Below are positions 34,823 to 44,272 of a stretch of 64,000 nt of DNA, in pieces. The translations under genes and the position numbers were made by a program. The stretch covers positions 1,984,001-2,048,000 of the forward strand of contig NZ_WWGH01000002.1 in assembly GCF_009865135.1 (NCBI RefSeq). Reading direction: 5' to 3'. The notes under the pieces are model-generated. The model worked only from the letters and a program-made list of their open reading frames with translations. It did no database searches and had not been told where the DNA came from. This DNA comes from Streptomyces sp. SID8374. Its GTDB lineage: Bacteria; Actinomycetota; Actinomycetes; Streptomycetales; Streptomycetaceae. Position 1 is the first letter of the stretch. Every line of letters begins with the position of its first letter.

Positions 34823-36475
34823 CTACTCGCCCGACCGGGCCTGCAGGGCGATGACGGCGATGTCGTCCCGCCGGTTCTCGGCGGGCGGCAGGAGCCTTCG
34901 GATCAGTGTCGCCAGGGGCACCTCCGCCCGTACCAGGGTTTCGGTGTGCTCACGCAGGCGCTGAAGGTTGTCGCCGATGTCCGTACCCGGTGCTTCCACC
35001 AGTCCGTCGGTGTAGAAGATCAGGGTGTCGCCCTCCCGGATGACCGTGTGGAGATCGGTACGGGGCAGGTCATCGGTGACGCACAGCGGAGGGTCCGGGG
35101 CCGTGAGGTCGTGCAGGTATCGCGGCGGTGCGTCGCGGGGGATCAGCAGCGGCGGTGGGTGGCCCGCGTTGGACAGGGCGACACGCCAGACGTGAGGGGC
35201 CAGCCGACGGATGACCGCGTGTACCGCCGTGACCATCGACGGCCCGTCCAGCGCCTGCACGATGCGGTCGAGCCGGCTCAGGGTGACCGCCGGGCTGGCG
35301 GCCGGCCCGCTGTCGTAGGCGAGTCCTCGCAACAGGCTGTTGACGCGGCCCATCGCGGCGGCCGCGTCCAGGTCATGGCCCGCGATGTCACCGATGGACA
35401 GCGCGAGCGAGTCTGCCGAGAGCCTGACCGCGTCGTACCAGTCCCCACCGACCTCCGCGGCCGAGTCGGCCGGATGGTAGAGAGCGGTGATCGAGATGCC
35501 GTCGACGGCCGACGGAGGAGCGAGGAAGGACTGCTGGAGGGCGAGAGCCTTGTCACGGATTCTCTGCAGCTCCATGGTCCTGCGCAGGGGTCCGCTCATC
35601 TGCTGGAAGACATCCTGTAGCAGGTTCAGATCGGCCTCGTCCGGCGGCGGGTTCCCCCGACAGGTCGTCGTGGTCGCCAGGGCGACGGCCCGGCCGTCCA
35701 CCACGACGGGAAGCAGTGCGACGCTGGTCGCACCGGCTTTGCGCAGCCACCGTACGGACGCCTTCGACAGGCCGTCCTCGGGAGGCTCTCCGGGCGGGAA
35801 GGTCAGCAGGCGGGCCTCCTGGCTCTCGATGACCTGTCGTGGGGCCGCCCCCCACAGGATGTCCCTGTCCAGCGGATAAAGGGACGGCAGCCCGGGTGCC
35901 AGCCCCACGCTCTCCGTCGACGCCCCGGACGCCGCACCCCCGGGCAGCCCGTGGCCAGGGCCGGGCTCGCCCCGTACGTGGAAGACGGCAACGGCATCCG
36001 CGAGTTCGGGGACGACGGCGGCCGCGGTCGTCAGGAACGCCTCGGACAGGTCGTGCGCGGCCGGTACCGCCGCCATGCGGGCCAGCAGCTTCTCCCGCAT
36101 CCGGATGCGCCAGTGGTCCTCGGCGTCGGCAGCCGTGCCGACCCATTCGGTGTCACCTTCCTCGTCCAGGACAGGTACGGCGATGATCTTGATGTGGCGG
36201 AAGCGGTCGGGGGTGTCCTTGAGCCGCACCCGTACAACCGTGTCGAGCGGAGACCTCTCCTCGGAGGTCCTGCGCCAGGCCCGCCGGAACCAGTCCCGGT
36301 CCTTCGGATGCACGGCGTCCATCCACGAGGTCCCGCCATCGGGGTGCCACAGCCTCTCCCTCATGCCGCTTCCCGCCAGAAGGGTGACGACCCCGTCGGC
36401 CGACAGCACCCAGACAGACTGAGGCACGGCGCCCATCAGCGCCGCGTAACGCCGGAGAAGACGTTCCTGGTTCAC
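34823..36475 (-). CDS. PAS-GAF-SpoIIE-type PP2C phosphatase
   Basis: A 550-aa signalling protein. The order is a PAS-like sensor (about 10-115, with VWVLSADGVVTLLAG and WVGTAADAEDHW), a GAF-like domain (about 125-310) and a SpoIIE/RsbU-type Ser/Thr phosphatase (about 335-550). Metal-binding motifs are visible: VGGDWYDAV, IGDIAGHDLDAAA, LSNAGHPPPLL, YTDGLVEAPG and the closing RRDDIAVIAL. Such proteins dephosphorylate anti-anti-sigma factors in stress or developmental switches. No anti-sigma gene is adjacent. The GTG at 36475 was chosen; an in-frame ATG at 36598 would add a Pro/Arg-rich leader. Confidence 0.85.
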   Translation of the reverse strand: MNQERLLRRYAALMGAVPQSVWVLSADGVVTLLAGSGMRERLWHPDGGTSWMDAVHPKDRDWFRRAWRRTSEERSPLDTVVRVRLKDTPDRFRHIKIIAVPVLDEEGDTEWVGTAADAEDHWRIRMREKLLARMAAVPAAHDLSEAFLTTAAAVVPELADAVAVFHVRGEPGPGHGLPGGAASGASTESVGLAPGLPSLYPLDRDILWGAAPRQVIESQEARLLTFPPGEPPEDGLSKASVRWLRKAGATSVALLPVVVDGRAVALATTTTCRGNPPPDEADLNLLQDVFQQMSGPLRRTMELQRIRDKALALQQSFLAPPSAVDGISITALYHPADSAAEVGGDWYDAVRLSADSLALSIGDIAGHDLDAAAAMGRVNSLLRGLAYDSGPAASPAVTLSRLDRIVQALDGPSMVTAVHAVIRRLAPHVWRVALSNAGHPPPLLIPRDAPPRYLHDLTAPDPPLCVTDDLPRTDLHTVIREGDTLIFYTDGLVEAPGTDIGDNLQRLREHTETLVRAEVPLATLIRRLLPPAENRRDDIAVIALQARSGE

Positions 36476-37001
36476 CGCCCCCGCCTTCGGTGTCCGTCCG
36501 ACGTGGGCAGAGCCGCTTCGCAGGGCCTCGGAGCAGGGGCGTGGCTCGCGGCGCGGACACGGCGGACCGGGGGACGCCAGGTCGGCTCCGTACGGCACAC
36601 CAGGTCTCTTTCGCCACTCATGTCCCGATCATCTCCCGCATCGGGGACGGCAGCACGCCCTGGCCGGCGAGGCCCCGCACGCCATACCGCGGAGGAGAGC
36701 CGGCAGGGGGGGGCACGCGGCCTGCACCAGCCGTGTCTCCCGGGGCAGGGCGGTCAGCCACGGTGTGCCCTTCACGGCGGTCGCTGGAGACTGCCGCGGC
36801 CAGGGGGCCGCCCCCGCCACATCATCGACCAGACCCTCGACACCGACGAGATCCCTCACGCCTGGCGTTCCCGCGAACCCCTGCCCAACCGCCGGGCTTC
36901 GGATGCCTACGCAAGGTGACGCGTGGGTCCGAGGAGGGCGGGTACGGGAGGCGCAGCCCGACGGAGGGCGCGATCGGCGACGTGGTGAGGAAGAGGGCAG
37001 G
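36476..37001. other. Long intergenic region between divergent genes
   Basis: 526 bp that is non-coding if the chosen starts are right. Alternative starts at 36598 (minus) and 36903 (plus) would narrow it. It is GC-rich with no convincing gene; no clear operator or hairpin was found. Confidence 0.4.
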
Positions 37002-38147
37002 TTGAGACGGGCGGAGACGCGGTGGTCGGCCGCCTGGCGGTGGGTGGGGCAGGAGTGGGCGGAGGTACGGCGGGCGGTCCGCAGCGCGTGCGAGGAGGCC
37101 GGACCGGAGCGGGACACGCTCGTCCAGTCCCTCAAGGCAGCGGCGGCGGCGATCCTCGCGTGGGCGTTGACCGGATGGTGGTTCCAGGCCCCGATGGCCC
37201 TGCTGGCTCCGTGGACGGCGATCGCGATGGTCGGCAGCACGGTCTACCAGTCGCTGCGTACGGGTGCCCAGCAGTTCGCCATCATCGCCCTCGGCACTCT
37301 CTGGGCGTCCGCGGCGATGGCTCTCACGCGGGACCAGACCATGGCCGCCATGCTGCTCACCCTGCCGTTCATGATGCTGCTCGGCAACTACCGCCGCTTC
37401 GGAAGCCAGGGCATCTACGGTGCCACCACGGCCCTCTTCGTGATCACCGCCGGGGTGTCCAGCGCCTCTACGGTGGGACACCGGCTCCTGGAGACCCTGA
37501 TCGGCGCGGTCATCGGCCTTCTGGTCAACGCGCTCGTCCTGCCCCCCGTCCACCTGCGCAGCGTCCGTGACCGCCTCTCCCGTCTCACGCAGGAGACGGG
37601 AGAGCTGCTGGACGCCATGGCGGACGGACTGCGTGAGGAGAACGGGCTGGGAGAGGCCGAGGGCTGGCACCTCAGGGCCACCCGCCTGACGGTCTCGCTC
37701 CAGAACGTGAGCGACGCCCGCCGCTGGGCGATGGAGGGATCGCGCTGGAACCCGGGAGGCCGCCTGCGCCGCTCAGGACCGAAGCCTCCGCCGTTCGCCG
37801 AGGACATGCGGTGGGGCCGGGTCTGCACCCGCGTCCTGGCGGTCACCCGCACACTCTCCGGTATCCGCGAGGACCCGGAACTCAGCCAGCCCTCACCGGA
37901 CTTCTTCCGCCGGCTTTCCGAGGTGCTTGGCCGGAGCGCGCGTATCTGTGCCCGGGAAACCGAACTGCTCACCTCCGCCGCACCGGACGCCCCGCGCGAC
38001 GACCGCGACGCGGTGGCAGGGGAGGCCCGGGCCGGACTCGACTCGCTCACCGAGATCTTCCGCCGGCAGGAGGGAACGGCGGCGGCCGTCGGAGGTGAAC
38101 TTCTGCTGGAAGCAAGGCAACTGGTGAACGAACTCGATTTCAACTGA
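37002..38147 (+). CDS. FUSC-family membrane protein
   Basis: About 381 aa. An N-terminal block of roughly six membrane segments starts near residue 42 (AAAAAILAWALTGWWFQAPMAL-type) and runs to about 185. A long soluble helical C-terminal region follows. This is the layout of the fusaric acid resistance/aromatic acid exporter superfamily, often tied to efflux of aromatic acids. The start is uncertain: a TTG at 37002 has GAGGAAGAGGGCAGG before it, while ATGs at 36765 and 36903 lack a good ribosome site and would add non-typical sequence. Confidence 0.65.
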   Translation: MRRAETRWSAAWRWVGQEWAEVRRAVRSACEEAGPERDTLVQSLKAAAAAILAWALTGWWFQAPMALLAPWTAIAMVGSTVYQSLRTGAQQFAIIALGTLWASAAMALTRDQTMAAMLLTLPFMMLLGNYRRFGSQGIYGATTALFVITAGVSSASTVGHRLLETLIGAVIGLLVNALVLPPVHLRSVRDRLSRLTQETGELLDAMADGLREENGLGEAEGWHLRATRLTVSLQNVSDARRWAMEGSRWNPGGRLRRSGPKPPPFAEDMRWGRVCTRVLAVTRTLSGIREDPELSQPSPDFFRRLSEVLGRSARICARETELLTSAAPDAPRDDRDAVAGEARAGLDSLTEIFRRQEGTAAAVGGELLLEARQLVNELDFN

Positions 38148-38589
38148 ACGAGTACGACCCGGCCCGCAGCATTTCGACGCCGGGAAGCACTCCGGTACCG
38201 GACCGGCGCGCGCAGACGCATTCCGTTTCGGCCTCCCGTCACCCGATGTGGCTTTGATCCGCAATAAGTACGGTGGACCACCTCCCGGCCGGGTAATAGC
38301 CCGTTAGGATCCAAGGTGCACTCGGGGTCAACACCCAGCACCATGGGCTGATTTCAGCCTGATATCGGTCCAAGGGGGAATGGATGGACAGCCTGAAGTC
38401 CGTGCGCGCCAAGACCGGATCATGGCTCCTGACGGCCGCGTGCGCCGCGCCGCCCGCCGGGAGATCTGCCGAACCGCACACGCGCTTACGGAAAGGGCCA
38501 GGACCATCGGCCGGCCACCGATGTCCGGCGCCCGCCTCCGCTCACGCAGAGCGGCGCACGGCAGAACCCGTGGTCTGCGAGCCGAAGGG
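38148..38589. other. Region upstream of the SARP regulator
   Basis: 442 bp. The first half is comparatively AT-rich and holds a consensus-like -10 hexamer TAGGAT at 38305-38310, without a well-spaced -35. An in-frame ATG at 38380, overlapping an AGGGGGAA run, would extend the regulator by 70 Arg-rich residues unlike the family. It marks the left border of the thiazoline-type locus. Confidence 0.45.
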
Positions 38590-40956
38590 ATGACTCCGGG
38601 GCAGGGGGGCCTGCGTTTCCAGGTGCTGGGACCGGTCGCGGTGCGCTGCGGGGACGTCCCCACCCGGCTGCCCAGCACCGTCGCACGCCGGGTGCTCACC
38701 GTACTGATGCTGTCTCCCGGCGAGGTGCTCAGCGCCCCCCGGCTCGCCAAGGCGGTCTGGGGCTCGGCCGGCCCGGCGACCGCCACGAACCAGGTGCGCA
38801 AGGCGGTCGCCCAGCTCCGCCAGGCGATACCCGGCGCGGGCGACTACCTCCTCACCGACGGCCCGGGCTACCGACTCGACGTCGGCGCCGCCGAGTCCGA
38901 CCTGGTGGAGTTCAACCAACGCCGCCTGCGGGTCCGCAAGCTCAACGAGGGCGGAGCCGGTGAAGTGCTGCTGATCGAGGAGTTGCAGACGGCCCTCGCC
39001 CTCTTCCGCGGCCATGTCGCCGCGGACGTCGTCGAGGGCGACGAGCTGGACAACGGCCTGATCCGCGCCGCCGCCCGGGTGGTGGAGGAACGACGGCTCG
39101 CGGTGCAGAAGGAACTGATCACCCTGCGCCTGCGCTCGTCGCCCCCGGCCCTGGCCATAGGCGACCTCCGGGATCTGGTGGCGCAGCACCCGCTGGCCGA
39201 GGATCTACGCGCGCTGCTCATGCTCGCGCTCTCCCTCTCGGGGAGACAGGCCGACGCGCTCGCCGAGTACGCCGAGATCCGGACCCTGCTCCGCGACGAG
39301 CTGGGCATCGACCCCGACCACTCGCTGGCCCAGGTGCACGAAGCCGTCCTGCGCGGGGACGCGTCCGCCTATCTGTGGTCCGGCACGCCGCTCAGACCCG
39401 ACGGGCGGGACACCACGACGGTGCAGCACGACGCGGACGGACGGTACGGGGCACCGCCCGGCCAGAAGCCGCACATCCGGGCCACCTGCACCCTGCCCCA
39501 CGGGCTGACCGACTTCGTCGGCCGCCAGGAGGAGGCGGACTCCCTGCTGCGGACGGCCCGGGCGGGCTCGCGGGGTTCGGGCCCCCTGCTCATCTGCGTC
39601 GACGGCATGGGCGGCATCGGCAAGACGGCCCTCGCCCTGTACGCGGCCCACCGGCTGGCGGAGGACTACCCGGACGGCCAGTTCTACGTCGACCTGCACG
39701 GGTTCAGCCCCAGCGAGGGGCCCCGCGAACCGGCCGAGGTGCTCCAGGTGCTGCTCCGCTCGCTGGGGACCGAGGCGGCCCGCATCCCGGCGGACCTGGA
39801 CAGCCAAGTGGCCATGTGGCGCGCCCTGCTGGCCGAGTCCAAGGTGCTGCTGCTCCTCGACAACGCCGCCAGCGAGGCACAGATCGTGCCGCTGCTGCCG
39901 CCCGGCACCGGCTCCCTGGCCCTGATCACCAGCCGTCGGCGCCTCTACGGCCTGGACGGCACCGAGCCGTGCCCGGTCTCCCGGATGAGTACGGCGGACT
40001 CCCGGAAGCTCATCGAGAGGCTGCTGGGGGAGGGGCTGGAGCCGGAGGCGGCCGAACGCCTCATCGCCTACTGCGGCGGCCTCCCCCTGGCGCTGCGGCT
40101 GGCCGCAGCCAAGCTGCGCTCCCGCCCCACCTGGACGCTCTCCCATCTGGTGGAGCGCCTCGACGACGTGCACCGGCGCCCCGGCGAACTCCAGGCGGGC
40201 GACCGGAGCGTCCAGTCGGTGCTCCAGCTCTCCTTCGGCGCCCTGACCCCCGCGCAGCGCAACGCCCTGTGCGTGCTGACGCTGCTGCCCGACGCGAGCA
40301 TGGACGCCCACGAGGCGGCCGCCCTGCTGGACACCAGCCCGTCCGAGGCCGAACTGCTGCTGGAGAGCCTCCTCGACGTCAACCTCCTCGAGCAGCCCCG
40401 GATCGGCCGCTACTCCCTCCACGGCCTCGTCGCCGGTGTCACGGCCGCCATGGGGGAGATCGAGGGGCTCCTGCGCACCGAGAAGCGGCGCTCGGCGCTC
40501 CGCCGGCTGCTGGACTACCACCTGGCGGTCAGCAGACGCAGCTGCACCCTCCTGGGCCGGGAGGGCGGCGCAGCCGACGCCGGGCCCGGCCCCGTCCCGT
40601 ACCTCCCGGAGATCAGCAGCCGGAAGGAGGCGACGGAGATCTGCGAGCGGGAGTCGCCCGCGATGCTGGCCGCGCTCTGCACCGCGCGGCACGAGGGGTT
40701 CTTCGTGCCGGGCGCGCAGCTCGCGCACAATCTGCGGTACGTCCTGTCGCCGGAGGGCTGTCAGGCCTTCGACAGCGGTGCCGACGGTAGGGAGTACGGC
40801 GACGGCGCCCGCAGGCCGGAGGCGTCCGAGTCGTTCCGGACGGCGCTGCTCGGCCTCGCCGCCGCGTGTCGCCGGACCGGCCTGCTGGAGCAGAGCAGGA
40901 CCCTGACCACCGAGGCGCTGAGCCTCACCGCGCCACCGGCGCGGGGTCCAGCCTGA
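38590..40956 (+). CDS. SARP/AfsR-type activator (BTAD + NB-ARC)
   Basis: About 788 aa. The N-terminal OmpR-like winged helix (FQVLGPVAVRCGDV through GPGYRLDV) leads into a bacterial transcriptional activation domain ending near residue 250 (YAEIRTLLRDELGIDPD). An NB-ARC ATPase follows, with the P-loop GMGGIGKTAL at about 339-348, a Walker-B-like KVLLLLDNA and GGLPLALRL. Full-length AfsR proteins continue with TPR repeats; here only about 200 helical residues remain. SARPs activate antibiotic genes by binding direct repeats near -35, so this is the likely pathway activator of the genes to its right. Its 3' end overlaps the convergent P450 gene by 32 bases. Confidence 0.85.
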   Translation: MTPGQGGLRFQVLGPVAVRCGDVPTRLPSTVARRVLTVLMLSPGEVLSAPRLAKAVWGSAGPATATNQVRKAVAQLRQAIPGAGDYLLTDGPGYRLDVGAAESDLVEFNQRRLRVRKLNEGGAGEVLLIEELQTALALFRGHVAADVVEGDELDNGLIRAAARVVEERRLAVQKELITLRLRSSPPALAIGDLRDLVAQHPLAEDLRALLMLALSLSGRQADALAEYAEIRTLLRDELGIDPDHSLAQVHEAVLRGDASAYLWSGTPLRPDGRDTTTVQHDADGRYGAPPGQKPHIRATCTLPHGLTDFVGRQEEADSLLRTARAGSRGSGPLLICVDGMGGIGKTALALYAAHRLAEDYPDGQFYVDLHGFSPSEGPREPAEVLQVLLRSLGTEAARIPADLDSQVAMWRALLAESKVLLLLDNAASEAQIVPLLPPGTGSLALITSRRRLYGLDGTEPCPVSRMSTADSRKLIERLLGEGLEPEAAERLIAYCGGLPLALRLAAAKLRSRPTWTLSHLVERLDDVHRRPGELQAGDRSVQSVLQLSFGALTPAQRNALCVLTLLPDASMDAHEAAALLDTSPSEAELLLESLLDVNLLEQPRIGRYSLHGLVAGVTAAMGEIEGLLRTEKRRSALRRLLDYHLAVSRRSCTLLGREGGAADAGPGPVPYLPEISSRKEATEICERESPAMLAALCTARHEGFFVPGAQLAHNLRYVLSPEGCQAFDSGADGREYGDGARRPEASESFRTALLGLAAACRRTGLLEQSRTLTTEALSLTAPPARGPA

Positions 40957-42148
40957 CGGGGATGGAACGGTAGGCGCGGAAGGTGACGCTGGGGCGCCTC
41001 TCGATCTCGCCCGCCACGGCGGGCACGACCGGTGCGTCCGCCAGCCAGCGCAGCACCGCGCGCCCCTCCACCTGGGCCAGCGCCGCGCCCAGGCAGTGGT
41101 GCACCCCGCCCCCGAAGCTCACGTGCGGGTTGGGATCGCGGGTGATGTCCAGCCGCCCGGGGGCGGCGAACCGGGCCGGGTCGTGGTTGGCGGAGCCCAG
41201 GAGCAGCACCAGGATGCGGCCCGGGCGCACGGTCCGGCCGTCGATCTCCACCGGCTCCCTGACATAGCGGGCGGTGGCCTGGATCGGGGCGTCGTAACGC
41301 AGGAACTCCTCCACCGCCGTGGGCGCCAGCTCAGGGCGGCCGCGCAACAGGGCCAGCTGCGCGGGGTGCTGGAGCAGCGCCGACCAGATCGTCGAGATCA
41401 GATTGGTGGTGGTCTCGAACCCCGCGAAGAAGAGGAAGACCACGTTGTCCACCAACGTCTCCCGGTCGAACCCGGGATGGGTCCGCCGGGCGGCCAGCAG
41501 ATTGCTCACCAGGTCGTCGGCCGGCCGCAGCGCCCGTTCGTCGACCAGCGCCGAGACGTACGAGCGCAGCCAGGTGACCGCCTCGTGCGCCGATGCCCGC
41601 TCCTCGGGCGGGACGTAGAGGGCGAACGCCTTGGCCAGCTCCACGGCGTGCGGCCGCACCGCCGCCCGGTCCACGTCGGGGATGCCGATCAGCTCGCAGA
41701 CCACGGTGACCGGCAACGGGAAGGCCAGGTCGGTCACCACATCGAGGGCGCCGCCCGGGCCCGCGCGTTCCCGGGCCTCGGCCATCAGCCGGTCCACCTG
41801 GGTGGCGACGTAATCCTCCAGCCGCCGCATCAGCCTCGGGCTGAACGAACGCTGCATGATCCCGCGCAGGAACGTGTGCTCGGGCGCGTCCTGGTCAAGG
41901 ACGATCCGCTTCAGGAAGTCGTTGGCGGGCCCCGCCCCCGTGGAGAACTCGTGGTACTCCGGCGGGTACTCGTGCCCCAGCCGGCGGTCCTTCAGCAGCT
42001 GGCTCACGTCCTGGTGGTGCGAGACCACCCACTGGCCCGCGGCGCCCCGGGCCAGCCGGCCCGCCGCGCGGAGGTCCGCGTACACCCGGTAGGGGTCCGC
42101 GACCACGGCGGGATCGCGGGAGTCGAACTTGGCGGGCAGCTCTCGCAT
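40925..42148 (-). CDS. Cytochrome P450 (first of a paralogous pair)
   Basis: A 407-aa soluble bacterial P450. The I-helix oxygen-binding motif is FAGFETTTN, the K-helix has EEFLRYDAP, and the heme ligand is C352 in FGGGVHHCLG. GGAGGTG precedes the ATG. It is closely similar to the divergently transcribed P450 190 bp away: same length, same APLR-like K-helix context and matching GPANDFLKRIV / GPANDYLRRIV segments. The pair therefore probably arose by duplication within the cluster. It is likely a tailoring hydroxylase or a precursor-modifying oxidase; a redox partner gene was not seen. Confidence 0.92.
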   Translation of the reverse strand: MRELPAKFDSRDPAVVADPYRVYADLRAAGRLARGAAGQWVVSHHQDVSQLLKDRRLGHEYPPEYHEFSTGAGPANDFLKRIVLDQDAPEHTFLRGIMQRSFSPRLMRRLEDYVATQVDRLMAEARERAGPGGALDVVTDLAFPLPVTVVCELIGIPDVDRAAVRPHAVELAKAFALYVPPEERASAHEAVTWLRSYVSALVDERALRPADDLVSNLLAARRTHPGFDRETLVDNVVFLFFAGFETTTNLISTIWSALLQHPAQLALLRGRPELAPTAVEEFLRYDAPIQATARYVREPVEIDGRTVRPGRILVLLLGSANHDPARFAAPGRLDITRDPNPHVSFGGGVHHCLGAALAQVEGRAVLRWLADAPVVPAVAGEIERRPSVTFRAYRSIPVRLDPAPVAR

Positions 42149-42338
42149 ACGGCCGGCACCTCCGGTGGCTCGCGGGTGGCCTCCCATGAGCCTGGCAGCT
42201 CCGGGGCGGCGGCCGGGGAACCTGTCGCCAGTCCTTCACCCCGGACCGCCGCCTCCCCCGCCGCTCGCAGACTGGGCGAGCCAGCGGAACAACCCGACCA
42301 CGGCCGCGCACCCCCGGGTGCCGGGAGGTGACGCAGCG

Positions 42339-43562
42339 ATGAACACGGTGCTGAACATGCCGCGCTTCCTGCTGGACGACGCGCGGGCGGTGCGTGACCC
42401 CTACCCGGTCTACCGCCGCCTCCGCGCCTACGGCCCGGTCTGCCGGGGCGGACCGGGGCAGTGGGTCTTCCCGCGCCACGAGGAGGTCTCCGCGCTGCTG
42501 CGCGACCCCCGGCTGGGCCGCGAGTTCCCCGAGGAGTACCAAGCGGTGTCCGTGGGCGAAGGACCGGCCAACGACTATCTGCGGCGCATCGTCGTCGACC
42601 GCGACCGCCCCGACCACACACGGCTGCGCCGACTGCTCACCAAGTCGCTCAGCCCGGCGATGATCCGCGGCCTGCGCGAGCCCATCGCGCTCCTCGTCGA
42701 CGGGCTGCTGGACCAATTCGCCGAGGAGCGCCGCTTCGACCTCGTACGCGACCTGGCCGTACCCGTACCGATGATGGTGATGAGCGAGCTGCTGGACATC
42801 CCCCGCGCCGACCGGGACGACATCGCCCGCCTCTCCACCTCGCTCGCCCAGGCGTTCGCGGTCTTCATCTCGGAGGACAAGCGCCGCGAGGCGCACGGGG
42901 CCGTGGTCGAGTTGCGGGAGTACATGGCCGGGCTGGTCCGCGAGCGCAGGCGCCGGCCGGGCGAGGACCTGCTGTCGCGGATGCTCACGGCGGTCAAGGA
43001 CGGCGAGGAGCCGCTGACCGACGAGGAGATCATCGACAACGCGCTGTTCGTCTACTACGCGGGGTTCGAGACGACCACCAACGCGATCGCCACCGGCGGC
43101 GACCTCCTCGTCCACCAGCCCCACACCCAGCGGCAGCTGCGGGCCGACCCGGGCATCGTCGGCAGCGCGCTGGAGGAGTTCATGCGCTACGACGCGCCCA
43201 TCCACGCCACCACCCGGCTGGCCGTCGAACCGATCGAGATCGCCGGCCTGACGGTCCGCAAGGGACGGGTGGTGGTGCTGCTCCTCGCCTCCGCCAACCA
43301 CGACGAGCGGGTGTTCCACGATCCGGCCCGGGCCGACCTGACCCGCTCGCCCAACCCGCACCTCAGCTTCGGCGGCGGTATCCACCACTGCCTGGGCGCG
43401 GCGCTCGCCCGGGTCGAGGGGGCGGTGGTCTTCGAGCGGCTGGCCGCCCGCTTCGCGGACATCGAGTCGGCCGGTGAGGGCGTGTGGGAGCCCAGCGAGG
43501 GCGGCTTCCGGTTCCCCTACTGGGCCCACCGAAGCCTGCCGGTGGCGGTGCGCCCCGCCTGA
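42339..43562 (+). CDS. Cytochrome P450 (second of a paralogous pair)
   Basis: A 407-aa P450. The I-helix has YAGFETTTN, the K-helix EEFMRYDAP, and the heme ligand is C351 in FGGGIHHCLG. The start follows GGGAGGTG. The sister gene (40925-42148) is on the other strand across a 190-bp promoter region. Such P450s in NRPS loci hydroxylate carrier-bound or free intermediates; the substrate is unknown. Its final 46 bases overlap the 3' end of the convergent PPTase gene. Confidence 0.92.
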   Translation: MNTVLNMPRFLLDDARAVRDPYPVYRRLRAYGPVCRGGPGQWVFPRHEEVSALLRDPRLGREFPEEYQAVSVGEGPANDYLRRIVVDRDRPDHTRLRRLLTKSLSPAMIRGLREPIALLVDGLLDQFAEERRFDLVRDLAVPVPMMVMSELLDIPRADRDDIARLSTSLAQAFAVFISEDKRREAHGAVVELREYMAGLVRERRRRPGEDLLSRMLTAVKDGEEPLTDEEIIDNALFVYYAGFETTTNAIATGGDLLVHQPHTQRQLRADPGIVGSALEEFMRYDAPIHATTRLAVEPIEIAGLTVRKGRVVVLLLASANHDERVFHDPARADLTRSPNPHLSFGGGIHHCLGAALARVEGAVVFERLAARFADIESAGEGVWEPSEGGFRFPYWAHRSLPVAVRPA

Positions 43563-44272
43563 CCGGGGCGGGGCAGCGCGCCCGCCGGTGCGGCGATCGC
43601 GGTCACCACGGTGCCGGGGCCGACGGCCCACCGCCCCCGCAGGGCCGGAAAGCCGGTGGCGGCGGGGTCGAACGCCGCACCGTCCCGGCGGACCCGGCGG
43701 GCGCCGCCCGGGACCGGCCGCACCACGAACCCGCCCGAGCGGCGGCCGTACGTGAAGACGACCTCGGCGTCGTCGAAGCCCAGCCAGCACCGCATCGCCG
43801 GATACCAGACCTTGTAGTACGCCTCCTTGGCGCTGAACAGCAGCCGGCACCACGGCACCTCCGCCCCGCCCGCGCCGAGTTCGGCCAGGTGGGCCCGTTC
43901 GGCCGCCGAGGCCACCTGGTCCAGCACGCGGGCGGGCAGCGGAGCGCGCGGTTCGGCGTCGATGCCCAGCCCGTCGGCGTCGCGGGTGTGTGCCACCGCC
44001 GCCGCCCGGTAGCCCCGGCAGTGCGTCAGGGAGCCGACCGTCCCACCCGGCCACCCGGGCGCCCCGTCGGCACCCCGCACCAGCGGTACGGGCGGGTGGC
44101 CCAGCTCGGCCAGGCAGGTGCGGGCCAGCCGCCGGACTGTCCCGTACTCGGCGCGCCGCAGGGCCAACGCGCCGGCCACCTGCCGCCGTTCGGCCTCGAA
44201 GAGCTCCGGGCCGGTCAGCTCACCGGTGGTCTCCCGGGCCACCGCGTACGCGGGCAGCAGCGTACGGATCAA
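43517..44272 (-). CDS. 4'-phosphopantetheinyl transferase (EntD/Sfp superfamily)
   Basis: A 251-aa enzyme that converts apo carrier proteins to the holo form using CoA. The hallmark motifs are GIDAEP (magnesium binding, about residue 103) and FSAKEAYYK (about 146-154); the GSLTHCRGYRAAA stretch matches the EntD-type substrate region. It starts with TTG, overlapping the stop of the aryl-AMP ligase gene (TTGA), so translation is coupled. A dedicated PPTase beside a ligase and NRPS genes is typical of aryl-capped siderophore loci. It should activate the carriers of the 59.7-kb NRPS and the ACP at 47.7 kb. Confidence 0.92.
   Translation of the reverse strand: MIRTLLPAYAVARETTGELTGPELFEAERRQVAGALALRRAEYGTVRRLARTCLAELGHPPVPLVRGADGAPGWPGGTVGSLTHCRGYRAAAVAHTRDADGLGIDAEPRAPLPARVLDQVASAAERAHLAELGAGGAEVPWCRLLFSAKEAYYKVWYPAMRCWLGFDDAEVVFTYGRRSGGFVVRPVPGGARRVRRDGAAFDPAATGFPALRGRWAVGPGTVVTAIAAPAGALPRPGQAGRTATGRLRWAQ

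Noticed and set aside
38380..38589. N-terminal extension of the SARP regulator from an ATG at 38380
   Set aside because: It adds about 70 Arg-rich residues not typical of the family, and the ribosome-site spacing at 38380 is too short; kept only as an alternative.
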